The notes below the pieces were generated by a model. It ran no database searches. It was not told the DNA's origin and saw only the letters and a list, made by a program, of their open reading frames with translations. A program made the position numbers and the translations under genes. Below, piece after piece: positions 10,273-20,450 of a stretch of 40,300 bases of DNA (positions within the stretch are counted from its first letter, which is position 1; every line of letters starts with the position of its first letter). This stretch comes from Hyphochytrium catenoides. Its lineage: Eukaryota; Sar; Hyphochytriomycetes; Hyphochytriales; Hyphochytriaceae. The stretch lies in the NCBI GenBank assembly GCA_900088475.1, contig FLMG01003874.1, positions 1 to 40,300 on the forward strand, written 5' to 3'.

Positions 10273-13200
10273 ATGGCGGACAAAGGCCTAAGGAAGCGGA
10301 GCGCTAGGCGCAGCTCTGGAAGCCTGGATGAAGACAAGACAATAATCGACAACACTGGAAGCGAGAAGAGGTCTGCTTGAGATCTCCTCTAAGATGCGAA
10401 AAACCGGTACTAACAATCTATTCCTCATAATAGCCAATCACTCCGCGGGTTGCAAACGAACCTTGAGGTTACTGCCCTATGTGGGCTCATACTCAGCGTC
10501 TACATAAGGACCCTGTACCCTTCTATACCCGGAGGAGACAGGTATCTCTCAAGTCGAGTTAATATTGGCCAGTGATACGGCTCTGACAGGGCCCTCTCTT
10601 CTCTTCTTCGCCATTCTCTTACCTCCTTTGGTCTCTCTCTATATCCTGCCCCTGCTTTACTAGCGGCGAACTCGTAGCTGAAGGGTGTAAGCTGGGCATC
10701 GCACACCCTCCTGGCTATCCGTTGTTGACTCTCCTTAACTATCTGGTTACAATGCCATCAATTCCTTATCGCACACCTGCCTGGGCCGCAAACCTGCTCT
10801 CTGCATGTAAGTGAGATTCGGCCGCCACGTCGCCTTGTGCAGACTTGTTTCAACGGGTCCTAACTCCTTTGTCCGGTTACAATCATCACTTATCAAGGTC
10901 TGGATACGGCTTGTGCCATCCTGATCTTTCTATCTGTCAAGATGATGGCAGGTGACAACAGCACGATAGCGTCCATGGCTGCTGCTACTGCTGCGGTATG
11001 AAGCTACAGCAACGATTTGATTCCTGAGGCTAGCAATTGACCTCATCGTCTCCCAAACACGTGCAGGTCACATTCGCCTTCTCCCCTCTTATCTGGATGT
11101 ACGCAGTTGGAGCCGAAGTCTTTGCGCTCAACAACTTCTTTGCGGCCTTACTGACCTATCAGGCACTACGCTTTGCTAAATCAAGGAGTGCCAAAGATGC
11201 GATGCTTGGCGCATTCTTTTCAGGCTTGGCGCTAACAAACCAACATACCATCATACTCTTCGAGATACCATTGGTGGTTTGGGTTCTATGGATTAGGAGG
11301 AAGGTAACCAATATTAAATAGTACAGCTACCACTGGAGAGCCGCTTTCATAACTGACAACTACTCACCCTAACTGATAGTCAATGACATGGACTGAGCTA
11401 GGAAAGCTCACTCTTTGCTATCTCCTAGGGCTCATGCCGTAAGTGTACAAGTCTCTTGGCGTTCATCTTTTCCATATTCTCTATGTGTTTGCTGGCGAAC
11501 GGCAGTGATAGCTTACGTTGCACTCGTGCCATTTGGTCCACGGCAATCCTTTCGCCAGGAAGACCGCCTGTATGAGGTTCCATTACATATAATCACGGCC
11601 GTCCCTTGGTACTAGGGGAAGCTTGACCCTCCTCCACTAGCTATCACTCTCTTTGTCTCTACTTATCACTCTCCTCTTTCTGCTATTTAGTCTAACGTGA
11701 GGTGTTGGTCGGCCACAGCTATCTCTACCTTCCAATATCGGCGCATCTCAATCCGCAGGCCGGCGCCTGGGGAAACTTGAAAACAGTTACTGGTTTTATA
11801 CATCACTTCAGAAGAGGAGGTAAGAATACAAGGTGTAGGATTCCTGCCCTAACAAGAGAAGGATCAAGGGAAGGGAGGGTCAAAAAGCCTAGACTTCCAC
11901 AAAGCGGACTGACTCGGGCCTACTTCAGATTATGGGACGTTTAGACTATTCTCAAGGGATCAAAAGACTGAAGGTCTAGCTGAGAGGCTCTACGCCTATG
12001 CCATAGATCTGACTACCAAAGAGGTAGGTGAAGGGGCCGATATTTTCGCTCCCAGCTTCGTCCCCTAAAGGTCCTATTTAGGCGCTTTACATAATTATCC
12101 CTTTTATTATTTGGGGTGTCTGGGCATCCTGTCGGCTACCTAGAACGGAGTCGATCTCGAAGAAAGAGGATGAACGTCGCTCTAGTCGCAGCAAAGCTAC
12201 CCAGACTCTGAGACCATCCAGCTTTTCAGTGGGAAGGCTACTGCTAATGATGTATCTTTTCTATATGGTCAGTCTCGCTTCAATGTCTTTGACTTCTGCT
12301 TGTCGTCCCCAGTCCACCGCTTTAGTGTCTACCTCTTCTCCACCTCCAGCCAGTATCGTGTTGCCGGACAGTCAATCTTCAAGACACGTAGCTTCATACA
12401 TCTGACGCATGCCTTCACTGTAGATCGTTTTCCATTCTCTATCAAATATGCCGATGCGTGATCCACTGCTCTATGGAGTACAGATGCGCTTCTGGCAGCA
12501 GCCTAACATCCTTTGTTTCCTCTGGGCTGGAGTTGGATTCTTCCACTTCTTTACCATGCTAAATCAGAAGACAGGTCAGGAGAGCATAAATTTTATTATA
12601 GCGTTCCAACTCTTGCCGACAGGACAGAAAACGTGCTGGTAAATGATTTCTTGGACGAGAGAACTAAGCGCTAATCCGTTCCGGTATAGGAAACATATTT
12701 GGAAGTATAACCTCGGCCCTGCTAGCCTGTGGACTCGGTCTGGCACAGCTATTGCGATGGTATCACGTCTCAGACCAGAGCAGCAATTGGTACGAAATCA
12801 GCTCACCCTAGAAATAGTCTCTCTCGGTCGCTAACATGCTTCATTATAGCTCGGTGGCTTCCTTGTGGTTGACATCAATCTTCCGATCAGTCCTACTAGA
12901 ACTACTATTCTGTCTTCTGAAGGTCCAGGCTTCCTTCACCATTGTTGTCTTGGCGCCTTACCGTCAATATGCTCTGATGGTGTCTCACCCAAACGATATA
13001 TTAAGGTACTTGCAAAGCTATGCCAAAAGCATTCTTGAGCCTCTCCCACCAGGAGCCTTGCTGCTCTCAAACTACGATATGCAGTGGACTTCTTTGAGAT
13101 ACGTGCAGAGATGCGAAGGCTTCCGGTAAGCAGACTAAATTAGTCAAATTATATTAGAGTTCGTTATCTGCCCTCTGCCAAAGAGCTGCTCCCTCAGGGT

Positions 13201-15101
13201 AGACAAGGCTGGGGACATAGGCTTTCCTAAACTAGCTTCACCACCCAACCAGCGGTTGTCTTGTCCAATACTCTATGTCCTTCTCCCCTCGTCCTGGCTG
13301 CTTCGGATATTAACTGTGTCTTCCCTAGGTCTGATGTGACCATCATCAACCTCTCAATGATGTCGTACCCATGGTTCAGGGAGTACCATGAGCTATATCA
13401 AAATATAACCTTCCCTGGCTCTCACCTTGTCTCCAGCCATCTACGGCAGGTATTAACCTTGCATGAAGCCAACATTTTGCCACCCTGACAATATCGGTCT
13501 TGTATGTCATACCGATGAAAGTGCAGTCTTGCATAGCTCCGAATTGCGGTCCGTTTGATGTTGGCCTTTCTTGGGCAACTTATAACCTCTTTTTTCGTCT
13601 ACTTTGTAGGCACGAGAATTCTCGGGCTTCACATTCCGAGAACTGATCGAGGCAAACACGCACGTGGTAGAGTCGCCTGGCGTTTTCCTAGGTGGCAAGT
13701 TAGCACATGATGACGGCGGTGTCACTGAGAAGTTCGACTATGTGCCACTAGGGCTAGCGAAAAGAGTAGGATCCCTTATCATCACCCTCACTTCCTATAT
13801 TTGAATTGTTGACAGGGATTTACTTTTTGTTTCCGCTCTAAGTTCCATCTTCGTTTCCTCGACTGAGCGTCCCTTCCTTAACGCCGTCGATCCTCTATGC
13901 TTGGGTAGTCCCTCTGTTCTCCAGCGGCTGACCCCGTCGCTGTCACTGACCATTGGCGCAGGTAATGCATCAGGAAGCCGTACCGTCCTTGAAGAACTAT
14001 CAAAAGCAGGCAGGGGTCGCCTGGAAGACAGTCCATAAGCACCTCAGAGAACTTCCTCCGCCGGACCTTTATAGCGAAGAAACCTGGGAGTACACAGTGG
14101 TAAGATTCCCTAACAAAACTTGTGAAAGAGCCATTGCATTTTCATTTCAACCCGAAGACCGAGAGGAGAGTGACTAACGCGTGTAAGAGAAAGATGGAGT
14201 CGATGTGGTAGTGAGAAGCATTCCAGGCTAAGCCATCTTGCAGGCAAGGGACTACCACATGTTACTTGGCGACCAGGGTGCATTCCAGCTACAGCAGGCT
14301 TTGGCTCTCCCTTCTCCTCCCCTCTCGATTGTTTTAGATAGTGCTCTTACCTTTGAGCGCATTATCAAGGGAGAGCCGTCCCATTTCGTTCCTGACTTTA
14401 TGTACAAAAACTTGGTATGTTATTCGAGGGCGTATCTAGGTCTTGCTAGATAAGCGCAGCAGCGTAAAGGAACTTGACTGTGGTCACAATTTGTGCTGTC
14501 TTTTTCAGTGGCCGGTGGTTGACCCCCGACTTGCAAGGCACTGTCGGTTCCCTTGTTTCCCTACATGCCTTTTACACTCTTTTACTTGCCGTCGTTGAGT
14601 TGTTCTCTCTATTGCCCTATCTCGATCCACCACCTGTTAACCTGTTTCCATCTTACTCAATTCTATCGCTATTCATAGGGCTTGGCCTATGGTCATCTAG
14701 CTCGGAGCTCAGAACCGCTGAGCCCCAAAGACCAAGATAGAATTTTGGCAGAGATCAAGAATACTAAGATCCCTCCAACAGCTGAGTGAGTGGCTGTGGC
14801 AGCAATGGCAGACTCTGAGTTACACTCTTCTAGACATTTTGTCCAAATGCTCCTCTTTCGTCGCTGTTGACTATTCTCACTGCTCCTGGCTACTTCTGTC
14901 CAAGTGCTGACCATTCGTTCCTTGTATTATTGCTGCTCGTCATATCCAAGTTGGAGGATACAGCTGACCGGTCGCTTGGTGGAGGTCTGGAGTCATTGGC
15001 TGCGACAAGACAGTGCGAAGGCAGACCCGTCATATGAGTCGGTGAAGGAGATGACTAAGGGTGTCAAAAAGGCTTTAAAGAGTGCTCTGAAGCGGAGATG
15101 A
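10273..15101 (+). CDS. TMEM260: TMEM260-like protein O-mannosyltransferase (DUF2723)
   Basis: Eighteen exons (10273-10370, 10434-10541, 10664-10806, 10898-10995, 11067-11303, 11380-11438, 11719-11819, 11929-12023, 12082-12267, 12424-12574, 12690-12789, 12850-13125, 13329-13449, 13610-13765, 13962-14099, 14244-14414, 14679-14785, 14951-15101) give 831 residues in phase. Family hallmarks near the N-terminus are YPSIPGGDSGELVAEG (D68, E71) and AHPPGYPLL (H83-Y87). Others are MPYLYLPISAHLN, PLLYGVQMRFWQQPN, SLRYVQRCEGFRSDVTIINL, NITFPGSH, SEETWEYTV and KNLGLAYGHLARS. TMEM260 is an ER multi-pass O-mannosyltransferase, known in animals to modify IPT domains. The N-terminal 40 residues are basic and polar. 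Introns range from 58 to 280 nt, longer than elsewhere in the window. The 12789/12850 junction (60 nt intron) is the least certain, since that membrane segment is poorly conserved. Confidence 0.9.
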
Positions 15102-15216
15102 GCGCCATTTAAGGTTCCTGCTATTAAGACTGCATGAGACTCAAAGTCCATGAATCTTCGAGCAATAAATTAAAGAGCAGTTAGAACTATGTGGCATAAC
15201 GACAATTTCTGTGGTG

Positions 15217-16748
15217 CTAGTGGGCGTTGGAGATGAGTAGGACAAAGATGGTAATGATCAGGCAAACTGAGAAGAGGCACCACAACTGGCACTTCAAGCT
15301 GGTTCCTGTCCGCTGCTGTGCCTTTTGAAGCTCTTGCAAGCCCAGATTTGCTGTCTCTTTTCCTTCATGAACCTGCGCCTCAATCGTATCTGCCGGACAA
15401 GGATGAGCAAGGGTGAGCCAAGAAAAACAAGAGTCCAAACCTATTCCCTCTCTGTTTCTGCGTTCAGCTCTTCTCCTTCTCTCTCTCTTCTGCCAGATCC
15501 TGTCCTTTGCTACTAGGTGTCAGGGAAGTCGCTTGAATTTTCGCCATTGTCTTCTTCATCAAGAAGAATTCCCTGTTACTAGCTAATCTGTCTTTCCCTT
15601 ACCTATGTCGGCCTGCTGCTCTTTTACGATGCCCGCGAGCTGTGTAAAAATTCTATTGACCTCTCTGATGTTTTGCTGAACTTGAGCCATTCCTTCTCTT
15701 CGATCTCTAATAACATCCTGGAGGTACATTGTCTCCTGGTATTGGATACGTGATTCACTGCAAAGGTATATATTCACAATGTTGATAAGGGAAGCAGGGA
15801 AGGGCCACGAGGTCAGAAAGGATAGCTGCATCAGCATCTTAACCAGGAAAAGAAACATCACAATTGTAGCTTTTTGTTGGAAGGAAAGAAATAGGACACT
15901 TAAGCTACGTGCCAATATAACAACAAGTGACTAGACACGGTTAGAGAAGGGAAGGTGGACCGTACGCCATGAGCTTCTGCTCCTCTTCTAGCTGCTTCTG
16001 ACGTTCAAGCTCTAGTCTGTGTCGCTCCGCCGCTGTAGGTGTATGCGCAGCACAAGAGCTCTCTTTCCGTAAAGCGGAGTTGCTGACCTCCTGGAAGGCC
16101 CGCAGCTGCTTCTCGAAGTCCTTGACATATCTGTGCTGCTGGAGTTTGAACGCGGCCTGTCATTGACCGAGTACGGTGGATTTAGCAGACCTTGATAGTC
16201 ACAGAAGAAGGGTACATGTGGATCAGTTTAGTAGAGATGAGATCAAGAGGAATGAGCTAGCAGCGTAGATTACTTAGCCAGGTTGTGGTACCAGGTCGGT
16301 CTCAGAAAGGACGTTAGTTGGGGTCATCGCTATTATTCGCTTGGTAATGCTGTCGGCAAGGTTCTTTGCATATGCTATTGTCTTATGCCTGAGGAGCAAT
16401 GTCACGCGTCAGGCAGAAGTGAGTGATAAGGTACAGAGCTGCAGGAAGGTACGACGAAGAGCCTTTAAATTTGCCATTACATTCTTGCCCGCAGATCGAT
16501 GGTATCCTCCCAACCCCCAAGCTTTTTTTCATAGCCTGCAAGGGTAGTAGTGAAGCGCTGAAAGTCCTGAACCAGCTCTGGAATAGTGCGACTCTCATCA
16601 TCAATAGCCTCTTCTATTGAGTGCCGTCAGTAACGACAGTTTTCCCTTTCTCCTATAACTAAAGGCCCCTACCTAGAATGACCTCTCTTGGGGAGGTTCC
16701 TCGGCGGCCATAGTAGGTTTTACCTCCTTTTACATCAGCGAAACTCAT
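15217..16748 (-). CDS. Qa-SNARE, syntaxin-7/12 or SYP2-like
   Basis: Minus-strand exons 16748-16673, 16613-16481, 16388-16292, 16156-15966, 15757-15603 and 15389-15217 give 274 residues. The N-terminus MSFADVKGG resembles the MSFQDLEAG of plant SYP2 endosomal syntaxins. The Habc bundle contains LRARMHKTIAYAKNLADSI, and RYVKDFEKQLRAFQEV precedes a charged linker. The SNARE motif is rebuilt across an intron: VQQNIREVNRIFTQLAGIVK, then EQQADIDTIEAQVHEGKETA, with Gln at the zero layer. It ends in one hydrophobic tail anchor (CLFSVCLIITIFVLLIS) and NAH. Proteins of this kind drive fusion at late endosomes or vacuoles. Its stop lies about 115 bp from the stop of the convergent TMEM260 gene. Introns are 59, 92, 135, 208 and 213 nt. 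Confidence 0.92.
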
Positions 16749-16841
16749 CCTGGTACACTTCCCCACTCCGAAGCGCAATGTGTGACAGGATGTGATAATA
16801 GGACAAACCGCGGTACACCCACAGAAGCTTGATGATAAGCT

Positions 16842-17213
16842 CTAGTAGCCGATTGTGCCCTTAGGGTCTGGACAAACGTGACGCTTTCCCCCTAACATAA
16901 CCAGCGTGTTCAGATACTTCCCCCTGGTAATGAGCCAACCGTGGCCACAGCTTGACGGATTGACTCCTCCGCGCGTCCTCGAGAACTGACTGTCTGGTTT
17001 AGCTGTGGGTCCACGCCCACGACCACCGACGAGCGTCTCTTTCAAGGCCCGCGGGGTTAAGGCTTGCTTCTGAAGTTCCCTGCAGACAAATCTTCCCATA
17101 AAGAACTCGAGAGATGAGAATCTGGTTGTGGAAAAGCTGTTGGGATCATAAGCACGTCCCAGTCCTTCCCCAGGATTCCTTTTGGTCGTACAAAACCAAA
17201 CCCAAAACTTCAA
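16842..17213 (-). CDS. Hypothetical open frame, 123 residues
   Basis: An uninterrupted minus-strand frame runs from ATG at 17213 to a stop at 16842. It includes an internal MGRFVCRELQKQALTPRALK and a glycine/arginine-rich middle (GGRGRGPTAKP). It has no signal peptide, membrane segment or family I recognise. The basic composition would suit a small organellar protein, but that is speculation. A chance open frame of this length is quite possible, and neighbouring splice sites allow other readings. Confidence 0.25.
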   Translation of the reverse strand: MKFWVWFCTTKRNPGEGLGRAYDPNSFSTTRFSSLEFFMGRFVCRELQKQALTPRALKETLVGGRGRGPTAKPDSQFSRTRGGVNPSSCGHGWLITRGKYLNTLVMLGGKRHVCPDPKGTIGY

Positions 17214-17346
17214 TCACTCCTCACCCATAAACTCGAACGTTTCTTTCGAGGTTGTTGAAGGATTCATAGCAGCTTTTCACACACTGTAAACCTCAAGCCG
17301 TATCTTTTCAATGTTTCCTTGAAACGTTTCATCACGTCAAGCTGTC

Positions 17347-17925
17347 TCAGTCACACTGAGGTGAGCTCACGTACACCTCTGTTCCTGGTACTACGTGTAC
17401 GCACTCCAGTCTGTTTCTATAGAGACACGACGTTCTGCGGTTTGATCCTAGAAGGGCGAACAGACAGAGAGGCAGAGAGCGAGAAGGAAAAGTATGGAAA
17501 TGGCTGGATAATGCATAGAGACAGAGCGCGGAAAGAGAAGAGGGAAGAAAGTTGATGATAGAGAGCTTCCCTCCTTGGCCATCATGGCTTGCAGCTTCTT
17601 CCCTCTTCCCCCACACTCCCAGACTTTTTGATGGATTGAGATTGTCGGCGGTGAAGTCATGGTCGTAGGAGATCTCTGCTGTCATTGAGGGCAGAAACCT
17701 AGAGGTCGTGGGCGCAGGGGAAGACTTTTCAGAAGGAGTTCGGCAAACAGGATCGTTGATACCAAGCTGCTTACGACTCTTGTCTTTGCTGGACTTGAGT
17801 AGAGCTAGGAGCAAGCTTTCGCCGTGAATGACTAAGCTTGGATGTTTTTGAGCATACTCGAACAACGTTGAGTTGTCTTCTGTGTAGGCGCTCAAGCGAG
17901 CTACAATTGGTTTCGGCATTGGCAA
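17347..17925 (-). CDS. Hypothetical protein divergent from PEX3
   Basis: A minus-strand frame opens at 17925 with MPMPKPIVARLSAYTEDN and reads through FEYAQKHPSLVIHGESLLLA and a Ser/Thr/Pro-rich stretch. The unspliced frame runs to 17347 (192 residues), but its second half is T/C-rich and looks like an intron. A better model joins SLNPSKSLG-type sequence at a GTGTGG donor to the acceptor CGCCCTTCTAG and ends DQTAERRVSIETDWSAYT, about 120 residues. I do not recognise the family. Its start lies about 90 bp from the PEX3 start on the other strand, so the two would share a promoter. Confidence 0.4.
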   Translation of the reverse strand: MPMPKPIVARLSAYTEDNSTLFEYAQKHPSLVIHGESLLLALLKSSKDKSRKQLGINDPVCRTPSEKSSPAPTTSRFLPSMTAEISYDHDFTADNLNPSKSLGVWGKREEAASHDGQGGKLSIINFLPSSLSALCLYALSSHFHTFPSRSLPLCLFALLGSNRRTSCLYRNRLECVHVVPGTEVYVSSPQCD

Positions 17926-18017
17926 TTAGAAGTCTCCGTGAATCTCTGTCAGGCCTGCCGCAGGCCCTTCCTTGGAAAGTTAAGCGGACAGTGAAGTCAT
18001 TGGTATCCGCGTAAACC

Positions 18018-20241
18018 ATGTGGAACACAATCTGTAGCATCCGGCGCTCCTGTTGTGGCTGGATTGGGCGTCACAAGGCCCTGGTTGCAGTCAGTGCGGT
18101 CGCCGGAGTAGGACTTGCCGCCTACTGGGGAGTCAAAAAGGTAGTCAACGAAGCAGAGAGGATGACGATGGAGCTTCAACAGCAGTTTCTGGACCAGCAG
18201 AGGTTGAAAATGCCTTCTATCCTATCTATCGATGATTCCATCTAACTCTCAAACTGTACTCTGCGAAGACGATGATCCCCGTTTCTTCTATCCTGTGCAC
18301 TCTCGCTGAACCCGTTCTTCTCGCTATCTAACAGTTTGGGCTACCGCGATAACTCTGTCCTATCCATGCCTTCCTCTCTGCGTGCCCCGTTGCCGCTTGC
18401 TTCGATCCCTAAGGAAGATTGTTCAACTTGCTTGACAGCTATCCTCATTGTGCAGCTTCACAAATACTTAGACGCCCACTCTCTGTTTCCTCTCTGTCCG
18501 GGATGATGCTAATCCAATCATCCTTGTCTCAATCATAGCCCGTTCCCACTCTGATCTTTCTCACTCATAGGCTCAACCTCCACGTCACAAGGACTCGAGA
18601 AGAGTGCCTAAAGACGGTTATCAGATTTCTTCCTCTCCTCAGGAGCCGAATATTCCATCTTGTGGACGTGGACACACCCGTAAAGGAACTGCGAGGACTT
18701 AAGCGTCCAGACAGCAAAGAGCGGCAGTTTAAACTCTGGGAGGACATCAAAGTTCTGAGTATGCATATCTATTTTTTTAGCTTGGGGCTGCTTTCAGTAT
18801 TGTCTTGGTCACGTAGGACGCATTTTCTTCCTCCATGTCGGACCCTCTCGGTAGCGCCTTGGCTGTTTGTCTAGGTTCAATTTCACTTCGAGTCTTTAAG
18901 CGCCTGATCTGCCATGAACCATAGAAGTAACATAGCTCCGCTGCCAACAACGACTCTCTCGTTGGGCTTGCATTTGTCTAACTAGGCTTCACGCGGCTCT
19001 TTGTCAGTGTCTACGCGCTGACTCTTCTAAACCTGCTCTTATACGTGGAGATCCACATTTTGGGCAGATATTCCTACCAGGAAGCACGCATTAAGGCTAT
19101 GGACAAGGTAGACGCCTCAGCGAACCTTGTATTATGCTCCTGCTTCATCTTGTACTTTGACCCTTGTCAATCTCTCCCACTAATTTGACGAATGTTCTCA
19201 ATCTTCTAACCCAACTTCTCCCTCTTCTAGACTTCCCCGCAGAACCGGTTTGCGTCCTTGGCCCCAGAGTGTGAGCCACTTTCTACAGAAGCGCGACATA
19301 AGTTCCTCTCAAGCAGTGTAGAATACTTCTTAGGAGAAGGACTAGAGAATTTAGTAAAGCACATTAAGAAGCATGTTGAGGAGGCAAGCAAAGAGTAAGT
19401 GTGCCTCTAATAGGTGCTTGCGTTTACTGGTGGAACCTTCTTGGTGCTGCTTATGGCTGACTGACCCCTTTTGGATGTTAGCAATCTCATCAATTGTCCT
19501 TGGCTCCAGGTGGCGAGTGGAAACGAAGAGAGAAGTAGCACCTAAAGATTTGAAGCAGCTCTTGGATGCGATACGGAAAACAATAGAGTTCAGCGAGGAA
19601 AACACGGACATTCATCCTCTCCAGAGATTTATAATCTATATCCTTTCCACTCTAATTTTGCTCTTCCATCTCCCATTCATCACCTCAACCAAAGTAGGCG
19701 TCGTCACCGTATCCTTAACTCCCGTTGGCAGTACGTCCGAAGTCCGAAGGCGATGACAAGAGTTTGGAGAACCTTATGGAGCAAGCTTGGGGCGTTATCA
19801 AAAGGTACAGACGTACACTTTCTTCCGCGTTCTTGTAAGCCTAACCCAATATTTTGTCTCCTCGCATTCAGCCCCATGTTCCATCAAATACTCAGAGACA
19901 GTGATGACGCGGCCTTTGATGCCGCTTGGGCAGACCTGGTACATGTTGTCTACCCCAGCGATGTGACAGCATTCTCAAAAGATGAAGAGGAGAGAAAAGA
20001 AGGGTCCTCGTCGTCACCACCTTCGTCTGTCAGTCCGCGCAAGTACCTGGAGTCTCCAGTACACACCAACGATTACCCTGTCTTCGCCAAGGTTATCCCA
20101 CAGGTTAAACAGCTTGTCCCCCGAGTCCTGGGCGGACAAGATGATGAGCCCGCCAACAAATTCGTTAGACTCTACCACCATCTCAGCAGTGTTAACCTCT
20201 TCTGTGGTGGCATATTCACAGGAATGACGGCAGAGCAATAA
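18018..20241 (+). CDS. PEX3: Peroxin 3 (PEX3), peroxisomal membrane biogenesis
   Basis: Exons 18018-18202, 18571-18758, 18986-19107, 19231-19394, 19510-19693, 19743-19804 and 19872-20241 give 424 residues (human 373). PEX3 anchors in the ER/peroxisomal membrane and docks PEX19 for insertion of membrane proteins. Features are an N-terminal basic segment then one membrane helix (about 20-43), TRTREECLKTVIRFLPLLRS matching the SNQRTCNMTVLSMLP region, KLWEDIKVLSFTRLFVSVYA matching EIWEDLKIISFTRS, EYFLGEGLENLVKHIKKHVE matching the region after it, IKSPMFHQILRD, and a terminal FAKVIPQVKQLVP. The first intron is long (368 nt). The fifth junction (19693/19743) is uncertain: it leaves an unusual hydrophobic FIIYILSTLILLFHLPF, which could be unspliced intron. 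A poly-Ser insertion lies near the C-terminus. Confidence 0.85.
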
Positions 20242-20450
20242 TAATAAAGCCCTCATGGACTCTCCGGCATTGATGCATCATAACGAAGTCACTGCAACAC
20301 GTAGCTTGTCAATGTCCGTTGCCCTGGCGTTGAAGTTTCCTTATCCCCTGCGGCTTTCTTCTGCACGTGCCCTCACGCAAGTGATGATGGAGGTCCTTCC
20401 CTTCTCTAGTGTCAAAAGCCCGTTGCACTAAGGTGTCCAGAGAGTAGAGC

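Noticed and set aside
12836-13129. Separate gene starting at 12836
   Set aside because: It is an internal exon of the TMEM260 gene; SLRYVQRCEGF continues into the next exon in phase.
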